DNA from: Psychrobacter arcticus 273-4
GTDB lineage: Bacteria > Pseudomonadota > Gammaproteobacteria > Pseudomonadales > Moraxellaceae
Assembly: GCF_000012305.1 (NCBI RefSeq)
Contig: NC_007204.1
Span: 1,860,001 to 1,924,000, forward strand
DNA length: 64,000 nt
Direction of reading: 5' to 3'
Each line of letters opens with the position of its first letter. Position 1 is the stretch's first letter. The position numbers and the translations under genes are program-made. This document shows, piece by piece, positions 47,795 to 57,627 of the stretch. The notes below the pieces were generated by a model. The model saw only the letters and a list, made by a program, of their open reading frames with translations, did no database searches and had not been told where the DNA came from.

Positions 47795-49075
47795 TTAAGG
47801 AACTTGTTGGTTAATATCAACATTGACCTGATTTTGCTCGACGCTTATCACCACCGGATTACCTGATAAATCGCCCGACTCTGCAATGGCAGTGCCGCTA
47901 TGACTGATGCGAGCAATCACTGCCAACTGAACTTTTTCATCACGAGCAGATTTTAGTGTACGCTCTGGCATCATAGCATCTAAATCACTCAGGCTAATAG
48001 TTGCTTTGCCTTGCTTAATAATGCTAATCGGTAAACGCTTGGCGGCAAATGGCGGACCACCTTTAACGTCACGTATCGCGACAAACAACACATCTTCAGC
48101 TTTCACTAGTGGCAACAACTTATCATCAATAGATACAGTCACCTCAATGCCTTCAGATGCTTGCTGCTTTTGCGCCTTGACATTGGCGCTTAGCTCATCA
48201 AGACTGCTCAGTGCTTGAGTATGATCACCTGGTTTGGCAGCAATATTCTTACGTAAACGCTTAATCCAACCTTGTGCTTGCTCAAAATTATTACCACGCG
48301 CCTCACCCATTGCCATCAGCATCTGCGCACCTTCGTGCTGCGGATTTTTGGCAAGGACATCTTGCAGAACACGGCGGCTATTGGCATCCAACTGACCTTT
48401 ATTGGCAAAAAAACTAATCTGCGCATAGGTGGTGGCGATCTCTTCGTTGTCTGGTGACAGACGATAAGCACGAGACAAGGCTTCAATGGCTGAGTCGGTG
48501 GCTTCCAAAGATAAGAACAGCTCTGATAAACGCATCCAGCGATCAGGATCATCAGCATGACGATAGACGTTGGTCTGCATCGCACTGATCAACTGAGTAC
48601 CATCTTCAATTGCCCAAGCTGGCGGCTGATCAATCTTGCCGGTCAATAAGTCATCTGCCACTTGAGCAACTTTATCCTCCGCCGCCCACAAATCGAACAC
48701 CGGTGTACGGTCACCCACCAAAAAGTAAGCCAATGCTGCCAGCACAGGCACCCATACTATGATAATCAAACGACTCTTGATACCAGGCGCAACCATTGGA
48801 GTGACTTCACGCTGAGCATCCAATAGCTGGCGCTCAAGCTCAATTTTCTGATTTTGATAATGGGCATCATCAATAGTGCCATTGTCTTTGTCCGATTGTA
48901 ATTCTGTCAAACGTTCACGAAATACACTAATATTGATATCTAGCAGCTGATTGTCAACGGGATTTTCTCGTAAACGTGACGCTCGTAGCCAAGGCATGAT
49001 AACGATAACTGCCAGTACGAGTGCAACCAGTAAGCTTAGGGCAATAAATAAGCCAAAAGTAGAAAATAGGGTCAT
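47795..49075 (-). CDS. ccmI: Cytochrome c biogenesis protein CcmI
   Basis: Apocytochrome c chaperone of the System I heme-ligation pathway. Two transmembrane segments (about residues 5-28 and 100-122) flank a cytoplasmic helical loop with FRERLTELQSDKDNGTID. A periplasmic domain with TPR repeats follows (around DPDRWMRLSELFLSLEATDS), and a beta-rich C-terminal domain completes the 426 residues. Its ATG overlaps the ccmH stop codon (ATGA), so translation is probably coupled. It is the last gene of ccmF-ccmG-ccmH-ccmI. Confidence 0.9.
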   Translation of the reverse strand: MTLFSTFGLFIALSLLVALVLAVIVIMPWLRASRLRENPVDNQLLDINISVFRERLTELQSDKDNGTIDDAHYQNQKIELERQLLDAQREVTPMVAPGIKSRLIIIVWVPVLAALAYFLVGDRTPVFDLWAAEDKVAQVADDLLTGKIDQPPAWAIEDGTQLISAMQTNVYRHADDPDRWMRLSELFLSLEATDSAIEALSRAYRLSPDNEEIATTYAQISFFANKGQLDANSRRVLQDVLAKNPQHEGAQMLMAMGEARGNNFEQAQGWIKRLRKNIAAKPGDHTQALSSLDELSANVKAQKQQASEGIEVTVSIDDKLLPLVKAEDVLFVAIRDVKGGPPFAAKRLPISIIKQGKATISLSDLDAMMPERTLKSARDEKVQLAVIARISHSGTAIAESGDLSGNPVVISVEQNQVNVDINQQVP

Positions 49076-49650
49076 TTTTTATCCTCTATGCTTGTGATGT
49101 CTTGATCGCTGTTTTTGACGCTATCATTGCGATTGGCTCGTGATAACAGACGCTCAAGTTCCGATTTTTCTGCTGCTGATAATGCTGCCACGCTGTCTAC
49201 TATGGTGCCGCTTTGACCACGGGCAATACGCTGACTGCGCTTACTTTGCCAAAACCAGCCAACGATCAATGTAATTAATAATAGTGGCGGGAAGAACCAT
49301 AATATCCAAGTGGAAGGACGTACTGGCGGCTTATAAGTGATAAAGTCGCCATAACGCTCCTGCATATAGGCACGAATCTCACCATCACTACGACCTTCTT
49401 TAATCATGTCATAGGTTTTTTGCTTTAAATCTTGGGCAATAGGCGCATCAGAACCTGCCAAATTTTGGTTTTGACATTTTGGGCAGCGCAGCTCTTCGAT
49501 GAGACCGCGATACTGAGCCTCTTGCTGTACTGAGTCAAAGTCGTAGACGTCAATGGCGGCATAGGCATGGATGCTAAGCACACCAAACAAGCAAGCGATA
49601 ATTAAACTTGCCAAATTTTTCGTGATGGATTTGAATGGCATTATCATCAT
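49072..49650 (-). CDS. ccmH: Cytochrome c biogenesis protein CcmH
   Basis: Thiol-redox component that reduces apocytochrome c before heme attachment. A signal sequence, the redox motif LRCPKCQNQNLAGSDAP and a C-terminal transmembrane segment (WILWFFPPLLLITLIVGW) are visible in 192 residues. It is the short form lacking the fused CcmI domain, which is a separate downstream gene. The ATG at 49650 overlaps the ccmG stop (ATGA) and has AAGGA nine bases upstream; a GTG at 49656 is less likely. Confidence 0.94.
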   Translation of the reverse strand: MMIMPFKSITKNLASLIIACLFGVLSIHAYAAIDVYDFDSVQQEAQYRGLIEELRCPKCQNQNLAGSDAPIAQDLKQKTYDMIKEGRSDGEIRAYMQERYGDFITYKPPVRPSTWILWFFPPLLLITLIVGWFWQSKRSQRIARGQSGTIVDSVAALSAAEKSELERLLSRANRNDSVKNSDQDITSIEDKK

Positions 49651-50297
49651 TTGCACGCTTCCTTAACTTGGTCAGGATCAGGGCTGACATTGCTCTTATC
49701 CGCCTCATTGAGTACCATCAAACAAGGCCTGATACGGCTTTGCCAATTGCTTTCATTAATCTCACCGACAATGTGCTGACGAATAACGCCTTCACCATCA
49801 ACCACAAAGGTTTCTGGCGCACCGGTCAAACCCAAATCTAAGGCAAATTGACCGGATAAATCTTGGATAGACATCGAAAAAGGGTCACCGCCTCGATTTA
49901 AATAACCGAGCGCGTCACCAATATCATCTTTATAATTGACGCCCACCAGATTGACACCGCGTTCCTCTAACTGCATTAAAAAAGGATGCTCAATGATACA
50001 AGTTGGGCACCAAGAGCCCCAAATATTCATCAAAAACGGCTGATCTGGCAGGTTGTCATTGGTCATGATACGACTGGTATCTGACAATAACGGCAGCTCA
50101 AAAGCGGGCACTGGGCGCTCAAGAGCCGTATTGGTGACGATATCGGTAGGCTGACCTAAACGAAAATATAGCATGACTATAAAAGCAGCAAAGATGATCA
50201 GCGGAATCAAAAACCATATTCTGATTTGGCTTTTCTTCATCGTTTGCTTGCCTTTTTTCTCAGGACTTTTTTGAGGAGACTTATTTGACTGAGTCAT
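49647..50297 (-). CDS. ccmG: Thiol:disulfide interchange protein CcmG (DsbE)
   Basis: Membrane-anchored thioredoxin-like protein that keeps apocytochrome cysteines reduced. An N-terminal transmembrane segment (FLIPLIIFAAFIVMLYF) precedes the thioredoxin domain with active site GSWCPTC and the cis-proline region LTGAPETFVVD. Length is 216 residues from the ATG at 50297, with GGGGAGAAG upstream inside the end of ccmF. The C-terminal 30 residues contain two additional cysteines (RPCLMV, KEACK), not usual in E. coli DsbE. Confidence 0.94.
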   Translation of the reverse strand: MTQSNKSPQKSPEKKGKQTMKKSQIRIWFLIPLIIFAAFIVMLYFRLGQPTDIVTNTALERPVPAFELPLLSDTSRIMTNDNLPDQPFLMNIWGSWCPTCIIEHPFLMQLEERGVNLVGVNYKDDIGDALGYLNRGGDPFSMSIQDLSGQFALDLGLTGAPETFVVDGEGVIRQHIVGEINESNWQSRIRPCLMVLNEADKSNVSPDPDQVKEACK

Positions 50298-50298
50298 C

Positions 50299-52344
50299 TT
50301 ACTTCTCCCCCATTGGTGCCGTGGCATCTGTCGCATTGTTAATATCTAAGTCAGCAACGGTCGCAAAACCTGACTTACTCGCTGCGATTTGAGCGGGCGT
50401 CTTAGTTGTTTTGAGACGATAGCGCCTATCAAGCATACTCAGCAGACCACCCAATGCCATAATAATAGCGCCAAGCCATATCCAGCGAATCAATGGCTTC
50501 ACGTAAATACGTATCGCCCATTGGTTGCCGTCTTCAGCGATAGGCTCACCGAGTGCTACGTACACATCACGCATAAGGCTGGCATCAATCGCTGCCTCAG
50601 TCAGTGGCATACCACTGATAACATAGGTACGTTTTTCTGGATATAAAGTAACGACTGGGCGACCGTCTTTGGTCACTTCAACTTCTGCTTGCATACCATC
50701 AAAGTTACTGCCTCTGACTTCATGGAAGTCTTTTATTTCAAAGTCGTACCCTTGCACATGAACAGTATCCGTTTCACCCAATGCCACATCGCGCTCAATA
50801 CTTAAGGTACTGGTAAAGGCAATACCAATGACCGCTATAATAACGCCAATGTGAGCTGTCTGCTGACCCCAGTAGCTTAAACGCAGCTTAGCTAAGCCTT
50901 TAAAGAAGCTTGGGGCATTTTTGGTCTTGTCTTTAAAATCAACTACCATCCATAACAATACCCAAAAACTCACCGCTAGCGTCACGCCAATATTGAGCAT
51001 GGCAGATGGGCTAACAAAATAGGCAATAACTGCGGCTAAAACAAGGCTACTTGCCGCAATGACCATGCCAACGCCCAATAACGGACGGCTGTCTTGTTTC
51101 CAGCGGATATTAGAGCCCATGCCCATTGCTACCATCAATAGCCAAGTCAACGGTACAAACAGCGCATTAAAATACGGAGGACCTACGGATACCTGACCTA
51201 AATTAAAGGCATCGGCAATGATGGGATATAGCGTACCAAGTAATACCACTAAGGTCGCAATCAAAATAATGACGTTGTTAATGACTAAAAACGACTCACG
51301 TGAAATCAGCTGATACTGACTCTCGATCGTAAGACGCCAGCCACGTACAGCAAACATCAATAAACCACCACCAATAATAATCCCAAGAATCGCTAAAACC
51401 ACTAAACCACGCGTGGGATCTGCGGCAAATGAATGCACAGAGGTAATTACCCCAGAGCGTACCAAAAATGTCCCGAGTAAGCTTAATGCAAAGGCAAAAA
51501 TTGCCAGCATAATCGTCCACGCTTTAAAGACACCACGCTTTTCAGTGACTGCAAGCGAATGTAGCAATGCCAAACCTGCCAGCCAAGGCAGCAATGAAGC
51601 GTTTTCTACTGGATCCCAAAACCACCACCCACCCCAACCAAGCTCGTAATATGCCCACCACGAACCTAGTGCAATACCGATGGTTAAAAACCCCCAAGCA
51701 GCCAATGCCCATGGACGTGACCAGCGTGTCCATACCGCATCCAAGCGACCTTCCCACAATGCTGCCATACAAAATGCAAACGGCACCACCATACCAACAT
51801 AGCCCATATACAGCATCGGTGGATGGATAATTAGACCAAAGTCTTGTAAGACAGGATTTAGGTCAGCACCATCCACTGGCAGGTTTGGTAAAGTGCGGTC
51901 AAACGGTGACGAGGTAAAGATGAGCATTGCCAGCATCATCATCTGTACACCGGCTAATATCACCAATACGCGCGCGCGCATCGACAATGGTAAACCACGA
52001 CTAAAGTATGAGACCAAGGCACACCACGTTGCCATGATAGTCATCCATAGCAGGAGCGAGCCTTCATGCCCGCCCCACGTCGCTGATAGCTTATAATACC
52101 AAGGCAGCAAAGTATTCGAGTGCTGCGACACATAGACAAGGCTAAAGTCATTAAAATAAAAGCCTGCCATTAGTGCGCCAAACGAGGTAATCATGGCTGC
52201 AAACTGCGCCCACGCCAAGCTCGGTGCCAAACGCTGCCAAGCAACATGGTCACGCATAACGCCTATTGTTGGTAATACTACCTGCAAAATCGCCAACATA
52301 AAGGCGGCTAGCACGGCAAAATAACCCAATTCTGTGATTAACAT
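50299..52344 (-). CDS. ccmF: Heme lyase subunit CcmF
   Basis: Polytopic membrane core of the cytochrome c synthetase. The 681 residues contain about 15 hydrophobic segments, the tryptophan-rich WGGWWFWDPVENASLLPW motif, and conserved histidines in WGGHEGSLLLW, IIHPPMLYMGY and LLHSLAVTEKRG. AAGG lies nine bases before the ATG. It is the first ccm gene visible; ccmABCDE are not upstream, so the pathway is split across the genome. The 238-base spacer to the DUF445 gene holds no recognisable feature. Confidence 0.96.
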   Translation of the reverse strand: MLITELGYFAVLAAFMLAILQVVLPTIGVMRDHVAWQRLAPSLAWAQFAAMITSFGALMAGFYFNDFSLVYVSQHSNTLLPWYYKLSATWGGHEGSLLLWMTIMATWCALVSYFSRGLPLSMRARVLVILAGVQMMMLAMLIFTSSPFDRTLPNLPVDGADLNPVLQDFGLIIHPPMLYMGYVGMVVPFAFCMAALWEGRLDAVWTRWSRPWALAAWGFLTIGIALGSWWAYYELGWGGWWFWDPVENASLLPWLAGLALLHSLAVTEKRGVFKAWTIMLAIFAFALSLLGTFLVRSGVITSVHSFAADPTRGLVVLAILGIIIGGGLLMFAVRGWRLTIESQYQLISRESFLVINNVIILIATLVVLLGTLYPIIADAFNLGQVSVGPPYFNALFVPLTWLLMVAMGMGSNIRWKQDSRPLLGVGMVIAASSLVLAAVIAYFVSPSAMLNIGVTLAVSFWVLLWMVVDFKDKTKNAPSFFKGLAKLRLSYWGQQTAHIGVIIAVIGIAFTSTLSIERDVALGETDTVHVQGYDFEIKDFHEVRGSNFDGMQAEVEVTKDGRPVVTLYPEKRTYVISGMPLTEAAIDASLMRDVYVALGEPIAEDGNQWAIRIYVKPLIRWIWLGAIIMALGGLLSMLDRRYRLKTTKTPAQIAASKSGFATVADLDINNATDATAPMGEK

Positions 52345-52582
52345 ACGGTCTAACCTTGTTTACCTTAACGGTCATTGTTTATTTTAGGGATTGGTGTTTC
52401 AGGATAGTCGAAAGTATCCAGTACTCGTTACTGCTGGTATTTTTTGCTGCTATTATTATCTAAATAGCCCTATCGGCCATTGCAGCTTAGGGCGCTTACA
52501 GCATGGTACATTAGCGTCAACTTGTCACGTTTCTGTATCCATTATGTATGCGATGTGTATAAAGAGCATGAAAAACAACTTA

Positions 52583-53917
52583 TCACTGCATGGCAGGGGA
52601 AAACACCAAGACCAGATGCAACCAACCTGCCAAAAATCCTGTTAAGCCGCCCAGCACAATTAGCGTCATTTCATCTTCACGGAAGGCAGGACGTAATAAG
52701 TTTTGGAATTCATCGGGTGAGAGCGCGCGAATGCGGTCACGAAATAGCCCAAATATCTTACTGGCACGGCTTTCATTAAGCTCAGGATCACGTAGTGGCA
52801 CCATCGTTGCAACGATAGATTTATCAATGATAGTATTTTTTAATTGCCCAAATTCGCGGCGACCCAGTCCTAATCGTAAAGTCGTATTAATCACTGGCGA
52901 CTCCAATACCTTGTACAGATGCGACTTCATCAACTCACGCGTTTCGATGGCGTGGTCACCATACATCATCTCATTCATGATGTTCTCAAGCGTCACTAAA
53001 TCCTTGACCACAATTTCAGCAAAAACCTCAGACACCTCTTCTTGGCGCTTCATAAAGCCACCTTGGAAACGATATCGAGCGATGTGCGGTAATTGCGGTT
53101 TGATAAAAGGGAAACGACTCTGTAAGGCAAAAAACTTCACGTAACGGATAAAATGTGGCTCTACAGGATTAAATACCATCCAAATCGCAATCCAGTTAGT
53201 AAGAAAACCCCAAATAGCAGCAAAGAAAGGTACTGTCCAATGTTGCGGCACTACCAAAAATATAAACATTTGGATAATGCCAAAAATTAGCCCAATCAAG
53301 GCACTAATATGCCAAATAAAATTGATTTCTTTTTGTCCAACTTTTAAGAACATATTGACCATCAAACGACGATCACTTTCCATCTTGTTGACAATCATCT
53401 TGCGCATATCGACCAAATCTTCGACATGATAAGTCAAGTCAGTCACCAAGGATTGCATAATGCTTGGCAGCTCTTGGTGCGCTTGGGTATAGACACGGCG
53501 CTTAAGCGCATAAGGAAGATTGCCCCACAGTGCCGGCGAGTGATCGAGCATAATCTCATCAATCAAGCTTTCAAGGTTTTTATCGACCGCCTCAGTGATG
53601 AATATCGCCATCTGGTCTGGTTCCATCGCCTGAAAAAATTCATCAAGTGAGCCCAACTTCGATAGCGTCTGATCAACAATCACGCCAGATATCTTACCCG
53701 CTTTTCTTGGAACAATACCTTGCCAGCCAAGACCTGGTAGCCCAAAAAACGGGAAGTTAGCGATGCGAATACCGCGAAACTTAATTGGATAAAACAGCAT
53801 CTTGAGCGCCATCAACACATGAATCCAAGTCACAAATGCTGTCACCGGCGGAATGGTCAGCATGGCAAAAAATTCAGGGTGCTCAGCGATTGTTTGCCAC
53901 AATGAAGTTACATCCAT
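52583..53917 (-). CDS. DUF445 family membrane protein
   Basis: A 444-residue protein of the DUF445 family, function not established. Hydrophobic segments lie near the N terminus (about 18-40), in the middle (about 200-255, ALIGLIFGIIQMFIFLVV and FFAAIWGFLTNWIAIWMVF) and at the C terminus (TLIVLGGLTGFLAGWLHLVLV). The middle motif GFLTNWIAIWMVFNPVEP resembles the conserved NxxAxxxLFxP pattern of the family. It is transcribed leftward alone; repeat copy 9 starts 95 bases upstream of its ATG. Confidence 0.85.
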   Translation of the reverse strand: MDVTSLWQTIAEHPEFFAMLTIPPVTAFVTWIHVLMALKMLFYPIKFRGIRIANFPFFGLPGLGWQGIVPRKAGKISGVIVDQTLSKLGSLDEFFQAMEPDQMAIFITEAVDKNLESLIDEIMLDHSPALWGNLPYALKRRVYTQAHQELPSIMQSLVTDLTYHVEDLVDMRKMIVNKMESDRRLMVNMFLKVGQKEINFIWHISALIGLIFGIIQMFIFLVVPQHWTVPFFAAIWGFLTNWIAIWMVFNPVEPHFIRYVKFFALQSRFPFIKPQLPHIARYRFQGGFMKRQEEVSEVFAEIVVKDLVTLENIMNEMMYGDHAIETRELMKSHLYKVLESPVINTTLRLGLGRREFGQLKNTIIDKSIVATMVPLRDPELNESRASKIFGLFRDRIRALSPDEFQNLLRPAFREDEMTLIVLGGLTGFLAGWLHLVLVFSPAMQ

Positions 53918-54011
53918 GACTTTATGTATCCTTGCCGTGATAATCGATGTTGACCAAATACCCTTAGCGCATTAAGAACGCTTAGCAATAAGAAGCCCTC
54001 TCCCCAATAAC

Positions 54012-54149
54012 TATAGTTGAAATACTTTAAAGTCGCTACAGTATGGCTGGTGTAAATTTTTTGCAGCCTCTGTCTGCGTAGGCACAGCAAGCAAGAAAAA
54101 TTTGCACCAGTAATACGTGTTGTATCGATATTACTTTTCACCGACTATA
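54012..54149 (-). repeat. 138-bp palindromic element, copy 9
   Basis: Full-length, reverse orientation, upstream of the DUF445 gene. Its arms differ from other copies (GTATGGCTGG on one side, CCAGTAATAC on the other), the most divergent of the full-length copies. Confidence 0.95.
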
Positions 54150-54331
54150 CTACAAAAGAAATCGCCTGATTTTAGCATACTTGACATCCATTAGCACAGT
54201 TAGACCCTAGGCAAGTTGTGACTAGAGATGACACGTTTTACGCGCTACTTTGATGTACGAAACCCTTAAAATAATCTACCAAAGTTATTGCCAGCAGTTG
54301 ATTTTACGACCGTATTTTTATCCTTTACGTG

Positions 54332-54371
54332 GTTATTATCTACGTTATTAAGTTATTATCTACGTTATTAA
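54332..54371 (+). repeat. 20-bp tandem duplication
   Basis: GTTATTATCTACGTTATTAA occurs twice in direct, head-to-tail succession with no mismatch, in the mrdA upstream region. Confidence 0.9.
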
Positions 54372-54698
54372 ATATGTCACTAACCATAATAAGACTCATC
54401 ATAATGCCATCTTTCATAACAGCGATAAAATAAATGACTGCCTACTGCGTCATTGCTTTTGATCTGTTATAATTTGCCGTTAGATTTTAATAAGTATTTG
54501 TATGTATATGATGGCAAAATTACTAACATAAAATCTTCCTCATAGCGTACTATGTCCTTGAAATAATTTGGCTTATTTCTTATGCTCACCTTGCTTTGCC
54601 GGCATAATATTTGGCATGGTCGACTGCAATTCTATTACGACATCCTTTGATACTTTCTTGATTTATTGTCTCACTGACCGTTTGGGTACTGACTTTAT

Positions 54699-56693
54699 AT
54701 GAACAAACCGCTCACTCCTGATACCGAACAGGTCAATAGTATTTTTACCAGTCGAATTCTTATCCTTGGATTAATAATATTTGTGGGTTTGCTAGGGTTA
54801 ATAGCACGTTATGGGTTTCTGCAGATTTTTGCGCACGATAAATATACGACCCAATCGGACAACAATCGTATCAAATTGATTTCTGCCCCGCCAAGCCGTG
54901 GTTATATTTATGATCGCAATGGCATTATCCTTGCTGACAATCAGCCTGTATTTACTGCCATGTTAAGTCCTGACGAAGTGGGAGACCCAGAACGCACCTT
55001 ACAATTACTGGCACCTATCTTTGATTTGACGGATGAAAATATCACCGATATTTTAGCGCGTCTGAGTAAAAATAAAAACGATCCGGTGACCATCAAGATT
55101 GATTTAACCGAGGCGCAGTTGGCGCAGTTTAGTGAACGTAAGCCCTTTTTCCGCGGTGTCACTATTCAAAGTAAGCTCACACGCTCCTACCCTTATGATG
55201 AGCTTTTCGCTCATGTTATTGGCTATGTTGGACGCATTAATGACAAAGAATCTAAGCAGATAAATAAAGATCGATATGCCGGTACTGACCTTATCGGTAA
55301 GATTGGCATCGAAGATTTTTATGAAAATATTTTACTTGGGCAACCGGGCTATCAGTCGGTAGAAACCGATGCGCACGGTAATATCCTGCGTCAACTCGAT
55401 ACCAAAGCACCAATCGCCGGCAATGACATTACCCTAAGCTTAGATTATGGATTGCAGGTTGTAGCGCAGCAGCAGCTTGATGGTCGGCGCGGCGCTATCG
55501 TGGCGATAGATCCCAAAAATGGCGACGTATTGGCATTTGTCAGTAATCCAAGTTATGACCCAAACCCTTTTATCTCCGGCATCTCCTTTAAAGACTATGA
55601 CGATCTACGTGAAGATTTGGATCAGCCACTTTATAATCGTGCCCTGCAAGGTACTTATCCGCCCGGCTCAACCATTAAGCCCTTTGAAGGCTTAGGTGGT
55701 ATTCATTATGGCCTGCGTAACTGGGATACCACTATTTACGATCCAGGTTATTTTAGCCTGCCGGGTGATTCACACCGTTTTCGCGACTGGAAAAAAGGTG
55801 GTCATGGTACGGTTGACCTCAAACAATCCATCGTCATGTCAGTCGATACTTATTATTATAAATTGGCTTATGAGATGGGCATTCAGCGCTTACATGACTG
55901 GATGGTACGTTTTGGGTTCGGTGAAGAGACTGGCATTGACTTGCCCAATGAAAAATCTGGGGTTATGCCTTCACCAAAATGGAAAAAAGACACTTACGAT
56001 AAAGGCTGGTTACCGGGTGAAACGATTTCTGTCAGTATCGGTCAGGGCTATTTCTTAGCGACGCCACTACAGATTGCCAATGCAACTGCCATGACGGCGA
56101 GCAAAGGCTTCCACATCACCCCCCATCTATTAAAAAGTAGTGACGGGGCGGCAGCAGTCGATGTCATCACTAAGCCTGATGGCAAGATTGATTACAATGG
56201 CAAGCCTTCTGACTGGCTACGTATGCACGATGCGATGGAAGAAACCATCAAAGCGGGAACAGGACGTGGCATTTATACACCGCGCTATCGTATTGCTGGT
56301 AAAACAGGTACGGCACAGGTGAAATCGATTGCTCAAGGCAAAAGCTATAATAAATCCGCGCTGGATAAGCGCCAGTGGGATCATGCTTGGTTTAATGGCT
56401 TTGCTCCAGTGGAGGATCCACAAATTGCCCTAGCAGTATTGGTCGAAAACGGCGGTGGTGGTAGTGTCGTTGCTGCTCCTATTGGCAGAGCCTTATTTGA
56501 TTATTGGGTATTGCAGCGCGACACCAATCCTATTTTGCCGCCTACTACTGATCAGCTAAAGGTCATTAAACGCCAAAAAGCATTCGAAAAAGCCACGCTT
56601 GATGCCATACGTGATAAAGAAGACAAAGCATTAAAAGCAGCAAAAGAAAAGACAAAAGCGCAGGCTCAAACTGCTACAGCGACCACTGAATAA
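54699..56693 (+). CDS. mrdA: Penicillin-binding protein 2
   Basis: Class B peptidoglycan transpeptidase of the elongasome. The 664 residues contain one N-terminal transmembrane helix (about 18-40), the pedestal domain beginning RGYIYDRNGIILADN, and a transpeptidase domain with active-site serine in GSTIKP (Ser324), SVD (SVDTYYYK) and KTG (AGKTGTAQV). A Lys/Ala-rich tail of about 50 residues follows. The partner rodA is not adjacent; rsmD follows after 33 bases and is probably cotranscribed. Confidence 0.96.
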   Translation: MNKPLTPDTEQVNSIFTSRILILGLIIFVGLLGLIARYGFLQIFAHDKYTTQSDNNRIKLISAPPSRGYIYDRNGIILADNQPVFTAMLSPDEVGDPERTLQLLAPIFDLTDENITDILARLSKNKNDPVTIKIDLTEAQLAQFSERKPFFRGVTIQSKLTRSYPYDELFAHVIGYVGRINDKESKQINKDRYAGTDLIGKIGIEDFYENILLGQPGYQSVETDAHGNILRQLDTKAPIAGNDITLSLDYGLQVVAQQQLDGRRGAIVAIDPKNGDVLAFVSNPSYDPNPFISGISFKDYDDLREDLDQPLYNRALQGTYPPGSTIKPFEGLGGIHYGLRNWDTTIYDPGYFSLPGDSHRFRDWKKGGHGTVDLKQSIVMSVDTYYYKLAYEMGIQRLHDWMVRFGFGEETGIDLPNEKSGVMPSPKWKKDTYDKGWLPGETISVSIGQGYFLATPLQIANATAMTASKGFHITPHLLKSSDGAAAVDVITKPDGKIDYNGKPSDWLRMHDAMEETIKAGTGRGIYTPRYRIAGKTGTAQVKSIAQGKSYNKSALDKRQWDHAWFNGFAPVEDPQIALAVLVENGGGGSVVAAPIGRALFDYWVLQRDTNPILPPTTDQLKVIKRQKAFEKATLDAIRDKEDKALKAAKEKTKAQAQTATATTE

Positions 56694-56726
56694 AATGTCG
56701 AGTATGAACAAGGTATCGAAGGTAAG

Positions 56727-57416
56727 ATGATGAAAAAGCCCTCAAGCGCGCATAATTCTAACAAAAATCAAAAAACCAAACTTACTGCGGCTGGTGATGT
56801 ACGTATTATCGGTGGTCAGTTTAAACGCCGTGTTGTGCGCTTTGTGGATGCAGAAGGCTTGCGCCCGACCCCAGATAGACTACGCGAGACCTTGTTTAAT
56901 TGGCTGATTGCTAATATTCATGATGCCCAAGTGCTCGATAGCTGTGCTGGTAGCGGCGTCTTAGGTTTCGAAGCCTTATCGCGCGGCGCTGCCCATTGCA
57001 CCTTTATCGAAATGAATGCTGCCCAAAGTCAAATGTTACGCCAAAGTGCCGAGCTGTTACGTCTTGATATCGACAGCCATCAAATTATTCAAGGCACAGC
57101 CGAACAAGTTCTACAACAAAAGCAGCTTGTGCCACGTCCCTTTGATATCGTGTTTATTGATCCACCTTATGCTGAGGATTTGTGGCAACCTATTTTGACC
57201 ACCTTGTTTACCCAAGATCTAATTGATACAGACACGCTTATCTATTTAGAAGCAGATAAGGAGTTGAATGAGCAATTGAGCGAACTGGCGGCGGTTTTTA
57301 ATACCACGCTAGCGGCGCAAAAAGGCACTCATCATCAAACATTGTATTTTGACTGTCTGAAACAGACTAAAGTTGGACAAGTTGTTGCTGGACTTTATCG
57401 TCTATTATCGTCATAA
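56727..57416 (+). CDS. rsmD: 16S rRNA m2G966 methyltransferase
   Basis: N2-methylates G966 of 16S rRNA. The 229-residue protein begins with the family segment RIIGGQFKRRVVRF, then GLRPTPDRLRETLFNWL, the SAM loop LDSCAGSGVLGFEALSRGA and the catalytic motif IDPPY (IVFIDPPYAED). The N-terminal 20 residues are basic and Asn/Lys-rich. GAAGG precedes the first ATG (56727); a second ATG follows immediately. It lies just behind mrdA. Confidence 0.94.
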   Translation: MMKKPSSAHNSNKNQKTKLTAAGDVRIIGGQFKRRVVRFVDAEGLRPTPDRLRETLFNWLIANIHDAQVLDSCAGSGVLGFEALSRGAAHCTFIEMNAAQSQMLRQSAELLRLDIDSHQIIQGTAEQVLQQKQLVPRPFDIVFIDPPYAEDLWQPILTTLFTQDLIDTDTLIYLEADKELNEQLSELAAVFNTTLAAQKGTHHQTLYFDCLKQTKVGQVVAGLYRLLSS

Positions 57417-57528
57417 TTGCCTAGTTAATGAATGCTATTAATAAAATTTACAAATGTTTAAAACCGCTAAAAAACTGGCCAACGCTGCAGTTTAATGTAT
57501 ATAAGGCGAAAATAAACCCCAATGCAGC

Positions 57529-57557
57529 TTGCAAGCGTAGGCGCTACTGCTTATAAT
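57529..57557 (+). promoter_or_regulatory. rplM-rpsI promoter
   Basis: TTGCAA and TATAAT separated by exactly 17 bases, about 70 bases before the rplM ATG. Confidence 0.85.
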
Positions 57558-57571
57558 GTGCAGTCTGTTTT

Positions 57572-57602
57572 TTGAGAGCCCCGTTCCCAGCTAAACTCTC
57601 AA
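57572..57602 (+). promoter_or_regulatory. Leader hairpin of rplM mRNA
   Basis: TTGAGAG and CTCTCAA form a perfect seven-base stem with a 17-base loop in the 5' leader, 25 bases before the rplM ATG. It could be a site for feedback control by L13; this is inference from position. Confidence 0.45.
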
Positions 57603-57627
57603 CGAATTCTAATTTTAAGGTTTTATC

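Larger units (their letters stand above)
53918..54698. other. Divergent intergenic region, DUF445 gene / mrdA
   Basis: These 781 bases separate divergent genes and form the longest gene-free stretch of the window. They contain repeat copy 9 (54012-54149), a 20-bp tandem duplication (54332-54371) and an extended -10 element TGTTATAAT at 54465-54473 that could serve mrdA. I find no coding frame with Shine-Dalgarno support. Short frames crossing the repeat are repeat-derived. Confidence 0.6.

Noticed and set aside
52590-53144. 184-codon frame antisense to the DUF445 gene
   Set aside because: No family resemblance and fully overlapped by a real gene.
53908-54141. 77-codon frame upstream of the DUF445 gene, and a similar 109-codon frame at 23460-23789
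   Set aside because: Both begin at the GTG inside a palindromic repeat and share the same repeat-derived peptide; the second also crosses the tRNA-Leu gene. No independent coding evidence.
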